From Nectonema munidae (lineage: Eukaryota > Nematomorpha > Nectonematoida > Nectonematidae), in NCBI GenBank assembly GCA_030549495.1, contig JAUIRK010001052.1, forward strand, positions 2,170,001-2,234,000: a stretch of 64,000 bases of DNA, written 5' to 3'. The notes under the pieces were generated by a model. That model searched no databases, had not been told where the DNA came from, and saw nothing but the letters and a program-made list of their open reading frames with translations. Shown here in pieces: positions 63,301 to 64,000 of the stretch; within the stretch, counting starts at the first letter, position 1; the number at the start of each line of letters is the position of its first letter. Made by a program: the position numbers and the translations under genes.

Positions 63301-63980
63301 CAACGTCGTAGTCTCCAAATACTTAAAAACTTAATAAATTTAGCACGAACTTGTCACTTCCAACCTCGACTCAGGTAAGGTAAAGGTACCGTGGGGCGTT
63401 TTCACCGAGAAGGCAGAATTGCGCCGCTTCTATCCAACTATGAAAAAAGTAGGCTTGATGCGGGATCAACGCAAGACCTTGAGTTATCGAAACCCAGTAT
63501 CCAACTAAGCTTACTCACGCCTTAATCAAGGGCGACTCCATATGCTTACAAAAAGTAAACGCGACTCCAACTCGCACCCTAAATTTTATTGGATACCCAC
63601 TACCTCCAACTCCAGCGATTCCGACTCGTACCCTGTTGAAAATAACTGATCTGCTCACACTCATTATAAAAAGAAAATGTAAAACATATCGATATCTTAA
63701 TGAAAGCAATTGACATAGTGGGCTTTGAAGTTGGGTAAATTAAAAAAAATTAGCAAACTGAAAAAGTTTTTTGTTTATACGCATAATAAATTAAAAGTCC
63801 TGGAAATTCAAAAAAAATTGCTTGCATAAATTTTTTAGTTTTTACAATTGACTCACTTTACCCATTAGTCTTTTTAATGATAATATTTTACTCTATTTTA
63901 GGCTTTTCATCTTCTAGCTGAAACAAATGCGTTTAAACTACTTATTGATTGTTTTATTGAAGCTATCTCCTGTTGTCTTG
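45141..63980 (+). CDS. UBR1/2: UBR1/UBR2-type N-recognin E3 ubiquitin ligase, partial gene, 11 exons
   Basis: Eleven exons (1327 coding bases, about 442 residues) match the N-terminal quarter of animal UBR1/UBR2, the RING-type E3 ligases that bind N-degrons and send their substrates to the proteasome. In order they hold the pre-domain helix, a UBR box split over exons 1-3, a linker, a ClpS-like domain (MLYNDEVHTYELVIKTLK) and the start of the helical region (VLKPNFIAYQF, HELMVYQ, MSVQIFTTSSL, AFHLLAETNAFK). The UBR zinc ligands are kept (SIC, FSCEDC, LCSECF, SIHQEH, CDC and CKIH). All junctions are GT-AG and phases agree across every intron. The first coding exon is not found, and RING and later parts lie beyond 64000. 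The sequence is diverged from vertebrate UBRs. UBR1 and UBR2 cannot be told apart here. Confidence 0.9.
45840..47090 (+). repeat. Degenerate ~140-bp tandem repeat in UBR intron 1
   Basis: The phrase AAATCAGCATGG and variants recur near 46208, 46345, 46558, 46703, 46845 and 46982, each after a TTGACATTTT...CCTAATTGCGAAAA-like stretch and before a TATAAAAATATATTTT-like stretch. The copies are strongly diverged. Possible further copies start near 45840. The rest of the intron (45395-47449) is AT-rich with nothing else recognised. Confidence 0.75.
47450..47528 (+). CDS. UBR1/2: UBR exon 2 (UBR box middle)
   Basis: Joined to exon 1 it reads SCEDCRIDPTSALCSECF, then HESIHQEHNYI, the counterpart of SCRDCAVDPTCVLCMECF and GSIHRDHRY. 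The acceptor is CCTTTTTAG and the donor GTACGC. 79 bases, restoring the phase. Confidence 0.92.
47529..49664. other. UBR1/2: UBR intron 2
   Basis: AT-rich intron. Apart from the piggyBac-type MITE at 48498-48718 nothing is recognised. A phrase near 49139 (GGATGTGCGTTCCTGA) resembles the right end of element A and may be a relic. Confidence 0.7.
48498..48718. mobile_element. piggyBac-type MITE, 221 bp
   Basis: The element starts CCCATTAAGCCCCAATGTTC and ends GCATTGTGACTTAATGGG between two TTAA tetranucleotides (48494-48497 and 48719-48722), the piggyBac target rule. The arms pair over about 75 bases, including ATTTCATCTTCGTCTGC and its inverse GCAGACGAAGATGAAAT. No coding capacity. Confidence 0.88.
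49665..49781 (+). CDS. UBR1/2: UBR exon 3 (UBR box end)
   Basis: CHLSSGGICDCGDVEAWK, then CFPSCKIHEE, matching TTSGGGGFCDCGDTEAWK...CQKHE. The acceptor is TTCATTAG and the donor GTAAAT. 39 whole codons. Confidence 0.93.
50450..50562 (+). CDS. UBR1/2: UBR exon 4 (linker)
   Basis: IVLPQEILKRAEMVIWCI, then LDIVLCMFSVHSLEEIPDL. It resembles the helix between UBR box and ClpS-like domain (LP..I...A..V....L). The acceptor is TTTTTCTAG and the donor GTAAAT. 37 codons plus two bases. Confidence 0.82.
50563..53077. other. UBR1/2: UBR intron 4, part before hAT-2
   Basis: AT-rich. It contains the poly-C tract at 50759-50779. An exon-like segment at 51416-51511 (acceptor TTTTCAG, donor GTAATT) was considered and is not needed by the UBR frame. 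Nothing else recognised. Confidence 0.6.
50731..50809 (+). repeat. Poly-C tract between two ~27-bp direct repeats
   Basis: 21 consecutive C at 50759-50779, flanked by CTAGACGAC...AAATGC copies on either side (50731 and 50779). The arrangement is a two-copy tandem repeat in which the C run has expanded. Confidence 0.85.
53078..55970 (+). mobile_element. hAT-2 transposon (GTF2IRD2-like), 2893 bp, nearly intact
   Basis: The ends are CAGGGGTCACCAAACTACGG at 53078 and AAGTTTGGTGACCCCTG ending 55970. The 8-bp duplication ACTTAGAA is exact on both sides (53070-53077 and 55971-55978). The subterminal CGGCCCGC motif and its inverse are those of the GTF2IRD2-like hAT group. It lies in UBR intron 4 in the same orientation as the host gene. 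Exact ends and a nearly open gene point to a recent insertion. Confidence 0.95.
53853..55663 (+). pseudogene. hAT-2 transposase (GTF2IRD2-like), two frame changes
   Basis: Start ATG at 53853, MATKKRKVDAECRAF with a nuclear-signal-like KKRK. A BED-like finger follows (CVVCSESIAVLKEYNLRRH with a later H), then RRKPFTDGNFIKECM, WYSLAIDESTDLSSTSQLL (first Asp), LRGVTVDGGKNMAG (second Asp), CIIHQQALCGKTL, LNHRQFQVFL, VRWLSCGKV, and a C-terminal dimerisation part, FGTTYVCEQTFSKMKYV then TYRTRLTDEHL. Two frame changes, each in a homopolymer (the T run near 54901-54909 and the A run near 55056-55061), separate 53853-54911 from 55115-55663. The total is about 600 residues, normal for the family. They may be real or sequencing errors. 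Confidence 0.9.
55979..57507. other. UBR1/2: UBR intron 4, part after hAT-2, with old hAT relic
   Basis: AT-rich. It contains a decayed hAT C-terminus at 56880-57105. A purine/pyrimidine-rich patch at 56160-56270 (GGGAGAGGGGTG and CCCTCTCTCCCTGG) looks like remains of transposon ends. Nothing else recognised. Confidence 0.5.
56880..57105 (+). pseudogene. hAT transposase C-terminal relic
   Basis: MECEGAFLSKIFSRLSPKF, then LEALCFLKYYF, fits the hAT C-terminal dimerisation motif (ERAFS...LSP.TLEAL.FLKYY). It comes from a group different from hAT-2, and no boundaries or duplications could be found. Confidence 0.6.
57508..57700 (+). CDS. UBR1/2: UBR exon 5 (ClpS-like domain)
   Basis: A Lys/Asp-rich start (ADILMDKKDDDEDSDEKF) leads to ITMLYNDEVHTYELVIKTL and CVDHASSVDFK. 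UBR1 and UBR2 have V.LFNDE.H.Y..VI..LQ at this place, the type-2 N-degron pocket. The first base completes the codon left open by exon 4, so no further exon is needed between them although the intron is 6.9 kb with a hAT insertion. Confidence 0.93.
57815..58080. repeat. Low-complexity poly-A/poly-T tract
   Basis: Long runs of T, then of A, with interspersed C runs. It adjoins the left side of the pogo element and hides its boundary. Confidence 0.85.
58050..59830 (-). mobile_element. pogo-type (Tigger/Jerky-like) DNA transposon, antisense in UBR intron 5
   Basis: A nearly full-length but broken pogo transposase is read from about 59437 down to 58060. The 5' flank at 59785-59828 has GTATTATACACGGGTGCG and ACTATACGTGGGG, a layout I associate with pogo termini. 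The left end is lost in low-complexity DNA, so no TIR pair or TA duplication can be shown. Confidence 0.75.
58060..59437 (-). pseudogene. pogo-type transposase (CENP-B/DDE_1), several frame breaks
   Basis: On the minus strand the protein starts MPRRISYDSSFKRQVIEYA (ATG near 59425) with a psq/CENP-B helix-turn-helix, NGNRPAARKFTLNESNIR. The second HTH is NWCYRFMARHKLSMRRRT (about 59040-59090). The DDE_1 core follows: LIGNADQTPLTFDIPSS (first Asp), LLILDAFRCHRNPQ (second, near 58615) and SILQPIDVGINHPM (third, near 58490). An acidic tail (ENSDADLFYEDMLS) ends near 58090. The three Asp residues survive, but the frame changes near 59170, between 58630 and 58857, and again near 58390. It is a decayed copy of a protein of about 450 residues. 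Confidence 0.85.
59954..60140 (+). CDS. UBR1/2: UBR exon 6
   Basis: GRSQIAYGTKKQCNDLKQR, then NVEVLKPNFIAYQFLAINL and IDWLTSISKASS. It matches GRRAVKAG..A.C...K and HVEVL...IMAHQ.FAL.L..W. The acceptor is TTTGTTAAG and the donor GTATTA. Confidence 0.92.
60200..60316 (+). CDS. UBR1/2: UBR exon 7
   Basis: LQDLLFDLIIKPENRHKSS, then FLEEAMILDIEIWK. The family has DFRQIFCQ..L and LISRLMLWDAKLYK. The acceptor is CTCTTTCAG. The intron before it is 59 bases. Confidence 0.9.
60379..60415 (+). CDS. UBR1/2: UBR exon 8 (37 bp)
   Basis: EPRRKLHELMVY, matching KGARKILHELIF. A very short exon. Both neighbours keep phase only if it is included. Confidence 0.88.
60471..60522 (+). CDS. UBR1/2: UBR exon 9 (52 bp)
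   Basis: QMWNNYEKRKKFAIVFLN, matching FMEMEYKKLFAMEFVKYY. The acceptor is ATTTTTCAG and the donor GTACCT. Confidence 0.88.
60574..60672 (+). CDS. UBR1/2: UBR exon 10
   Basis: MYPTLVKTYIFNENFYERS, then ILDMSVQIFTTSSL. The family has [31 protein letters not shown]. 33 whole codons. The intron before it is 51 bases. Confidence 0.92.
62665..62985. mobile_element. Degenerate MITE-like inverted repeat
   Basis: The left side has AGATATGTGTCGGATATCTG; the right side, inverted, AGATATATCGGATGTG and further GCGGATATC words. GGATATCCGCATCCGC-like words recur inside. The boundaries are vague. Confidence 0.45.
63371..63530 (-). mobile_element. tRNA-derived SINE, copy 3 (minus strand)
   Basis: In reverse complement: GGCGTGAGTAAGCTTAGTTG, then GGTCTTGCGTTGATCCCGCA, AAGCGGCGCAATTCTGCCTT and CCCCACGGTACCTTTACCTT. 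This is the same subfamily as 28253-28416. It is inserted in UBR intron 10 against the gene. Confidence 0.82.
63902..63980 (+). CDS. UBR1/2: UBR exon 11 (last in window)
   Basis: AFHLLAETNAFKLLIDCFI, then EAISCCL, corresponding to [22 protein letters not shown]. The acceptor is CTATTTTAG and the donor GTAAGA at 63981. The gene continues past the window. Confidence 0.88.
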
Positions 63981-64000
63981 GTAAGATTTTTTTGCTAATT

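Larger units (their letters stand above)
60673..63901. other. UBR1/2: UBR intron 10
   Basis: A 3.2-kb AT-rich intron, much longer than the 51-62 base introns before it. It holds a degenerate inverted-repeat element (62665-62985) and a SINE (63371-63530). The remainder is unrecognised. Confidence 0.75.

Overview
The window looks like part of an arthropod genome, or another invertebrate genome: it is AT-rich, introns are mostly 50-60 bp or else swollen by transposons, tRNA-derived SINEs are present, and DNA transposons are abundant. The species cannot be told from sequence alone. A copepod or chelicerate would fit, but that is inference. No rRNA, tRNA gene, CRISPR array or virus-like element was seen.

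Bases 1-24135 are dominated by one T-poor tandem repeat with a 31-bp period (about 1-3310, 8758-19236 and 19691-24135). Parts of it are organised into higher-order units of about 0.5-0.9 kb and into 1.3-2.5 kb segmental duplications. Sitting among these arrays is a fragmented transposon-like element with inverted terminal repeats of about 200 bp (4458-4671 and 19437-19640). Its single gene is in three pieces. A Mutator-like element (5124-7886, exact 9-bp target duplication) splits the first piece from the second. The 10.5-kb array 8758-19236 replaces the stretch between the second and third. The encoded protein matches a multi-copy invertebrate family that I recall but cannot assign to a transposase superfamily. 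It may be an unclassified DDE-type transposase.

Bases 24136-45100 are a transposon graveyard. They hold a C-poor unassigned stretch, a 5'-truncated LINE, a SINE, and a three-layer nest: a hAT element (28456-39541, TSD CTATAGAT) containing a long-TIR Mutator-like element (about 28697-37284), which contains another hAT (32982-35449, TSD GTCTAGAA). A cluster of small hAT-like elements follows at 41000-45030.

Bases 45141-63980 hold the one host gene I can support. Eleven consecutive plus-strand exons of a UBR1/UBR2-type N-recognin E3 ubiquitin ligase cover the UBR box, the ClpS-like domain and the start of the following helical region. Every splice junction keeps phase. The gene runs off the right edge, and its first coding exon was not found. 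Its introns carry a ~140-bp degenerate tandem repeat, a piggyBac-type MITE, a nearly intact hAT (53078-55970, TSD ACTTAGAA), an antisense pogo-type element and a SINE.
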